From: an uncultured Eubacteriales bacterium
Lineage (GTDB): Bacteria > Bacillota > Clostridia > Oscillospirales > Acutalibacteraceae
Assembly: GCA_948815685.1 (NCBI GenBank)
Contig: CAQJOC010000002.1
Coordinates: forward strand, 28,301 to 45,866
Length of the DNA: 17,566 nucleotides
Direction of reading: 5' to 3'
Positions 16,246 through 17,566 of the stretch are shown piece after piece. Below the pieces are notes generated by a model. That model was not told the origin of the DNA. It searched no databases and saw only the letters and a list, made by a program, of their open reading frames with translations. Numbering within the stretch: position 1 is the stretch's first letter; each line of letters opens with the position of its first letter. Both the position numbers and the translations under genes were made by a program.

Positions 16246-17566
16246 TTATATTGAACCATTTCCTTTCATGGAATTCCATTTTTCGTTCTTTGCTGTATGC
16301 CGAAACGGGAACTAAAAATCCCACTACTCTTGTGTAAGTATCAGAGGTTTTTTCACCACATGTCGGGCACATATCCGCAAAAAAAGCGTGTTCATTGGGA
16401 CAAACTGATATTTTACAATTATAAGCAAAATAAATAACGCCTTTTTGAGCTATTAAATTTAAAAGGTCCCAGGCTTGTTCTTCGTCCGCAAACTTTCCTG
16501 CTAAATTAATATGGGAAATTTGACCTCCTCCACACTCTTTGTCTAGTTTCGCTCCAAGCTTGATTTTTTCATTTAAGGTACATTTTTCCATGAGCGGTAT
16601 CCATTGATTGGAATAAATAAAATATTGCCTTTTATCCGGAAATAACTCACAATCTTTTTGACATAAAACTACATTTGCTCTTTCGGCAGGAATTGCTTCC
16701 ACATTTATACTATAATCAAAATTATACGAATCTTTAGTTTTATTTATGCAGTCAAGAATTTCAGAACTAAATTCAAGGCCGGCGTCTGAATAAGATTTGT
16801 TTCCAAATTCATCAGTGTCTATAAGATTAAATTCAGATATTGCCTCATACATTGCCGTAATTCCTACGGTATTATACTGTTTTTCAAGCTCTATAAGTCC
16901 ATAAGTATAATTCGGAAGTAGTCCTTTTTCTATATTTCTTTTAATTATGCCTCTTACAACATCAAGTGTTTTTATACAAATATCTAAACGTTTTTTAAGA
17001 ATTTCTATAAATTTATCTTTTTTACCGTCGCTTTCTATCGCTATTCTTCTAAGATTTATTGTGTTAACCTTTACACTTCCTATTGAAAGAGAAGTTCCTC
17101 CTATTGAATTTATAAATGCGTCGAGTTTAGATGTGTTTGAAATTAAACGACAACAATTTGACAAACTCGTAACATCATTTCCAACATAAAAGTTGCTGTC
17201 ATACCATTCCATGTTATGCTTATTACACCATCTTGCAAAATCTTCATCAACAAATTTTCCGTTTTGAAATAAAAGCGAAAAAGTTAAAACCGGAAAAGTC
17301 ATCATTGTATCTTTTCTTGTTTGAGAAACTACTTCCATAAAAACTTTTTGATGTTCGATTATCTCATCTATGTGGTCAATGACATAATCTCCGTTTGGAA
17401 AAACACGTCCTCCGAACAGCTCTACAAGATAATTTCTATCCATAACACTTATATTAGAAAATGCACATTCTGTTACCCTCAAATATGGCTGATTTAAATC
17501 ATATATAAATTTTTGAAAACATTGTCTTCTGTAATATTCCGGATTTTTAAGATAAAATCCATTTTT
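16235..17566 (-). CDS. nrdD: Anaerobic ribonucleoside-triphosphate reductase (class III), C-terminal part
   Basis: Reduces ribonucleoside triphosphates to dNTPs in the absence of oxygen, with a glycyl radical generated by NrdG. The frame is open to the window edge (443 codons visible); the N-terminus, including any ATP-cone, lies outside. A TTG at 17482 is internal, since codons further upstream (KNGFYLKNPEYYRRQCFQKF) continue the protein. Visible features: a catalytic-core Cys pair in SLSNCCRL; VNTINLRRIA; GGGQISHINL; a Cys-rich zinc site, CKISVC followed by CPTCG; and the glycyl-radical motif RVVGFLVP, whose Gly codon is at 16319-16321, 28 residues from the end. Stop TAA is at 16237-16235, overlapping the nrdG start. 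Confidence 0.95.
   Translation of the reverse strand, partial: KNGFYLKNPEYYRRQCFQKFIYDLNQPYLRVTECAFSNISVMDRNYLVELFGGRVFPNGDYVIDHIDEIIEHQKVFMEVVSQTRKDTMMTFPVLTFSLLFQNGKFVDEDFARWCNKHNMEWYDSNFYVGNDVTSLSNCCRLISNTSKLDAFINSIGGTSLSIGSVKVNTINLRRIAIESDGKKDKFIEILKKRLDICIKTLDVVRGIIKRNIEKGLLPNYTYGLIELEKQYNTVGITAMYEAISEFNLIDTDEFGNKSYSDAGLEFSSEILDCINKTKDSYNFDYSINVEAIPAERANVVLCQKDCELFPDKRQYFIYSNQWIPLMEKCTLNEKIKLGAKLDKECGGGQISHINLAGKFADEEQAWDLLNLIAQKGVIYFAYNCKISVCPNEHAFFADMCPTCGEKTSDTYTRVVGFLVPVSAYSKERKMEFHERKWFNINEY

Overview
The window looks like chromosomal DNA from an AT-rich, anaerobic, host-associated member of the Bacillota (Clostridia/Tissierellia-like). The evidence is low GC, strong GGAGG-type ribosome binding sites, TTG/GTG starts on housekeeping genes, a recF-remB-gyrB-gyrA cluster, an oxygen-sensitive class III ribonucleotide reductase (nrdD-nrdG), and secreted BspA-like leucine-rich-repeat proteins typical of oral, gut and vaginal anaerobes. 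I cannot name the species.

Layout. Positions 1-1914 (minus strand) hold the 5' two-thirds of alaS. Facing away from it are two paralogous BspA-like secreted LRR genes in tandem (2188-3126 and 3621-5330). Between them lies a decayed, stop-containing alaS fragment (3209-3495). The two BspA genes also share about 120 bp of upstream DNA. Together these point to an old tandem duplication of an alaS-bspA block in which the second alaS was mostly lost. A convergent minus-strand gene of unknown function (5413-6182) is split in two by a C7 tract. Positions 6562-14362 (plus strand) carry recF, remB, a zinc-ribbon membrane protein gene, gyrB, a small membrane protein gene (YcxB-like) and gyrA. A third BspA-like gene (14685-15542) follows. 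The window ends with nrdG and the C-terminal part of nrdD on the minus strand (15682-17566).

How the genes relate. RecF and the two gyrase subunits serve DNA replication, repair and topology; the two small membrane proteins embedded among them are of unknown role. NrdD and its radical-SAM activase NrdG make dNTPs without oxygen. The three BspA-like proteins have signal peptides but no visible wall anchor. All three genes have the same promoter design: TTGACA, a 17-bp spacer, then an extended -10.

Most interesting points: (1) the alaS relic and duplication history; (2) a zinc-ribbon membrane protein gene with an in-frame A AAA AAG slippery heptamer, where a -1 shift gives a different, acidic C-terminus; (3) a C7 tract that breaks an otherwise continuous 256-codon gene and could be a phase switch; (4) an NrdG with a CX3CX10C cluster motif instead of CX3CX2C; (5) A-rich, nearly cytosine-free, partly tandem-repeated spacers ahead of several genes in the recF-gyrA cluster. 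No tRNA, rRNA, CRISPR array, insertion sequence or DnaA-box cluster was found.
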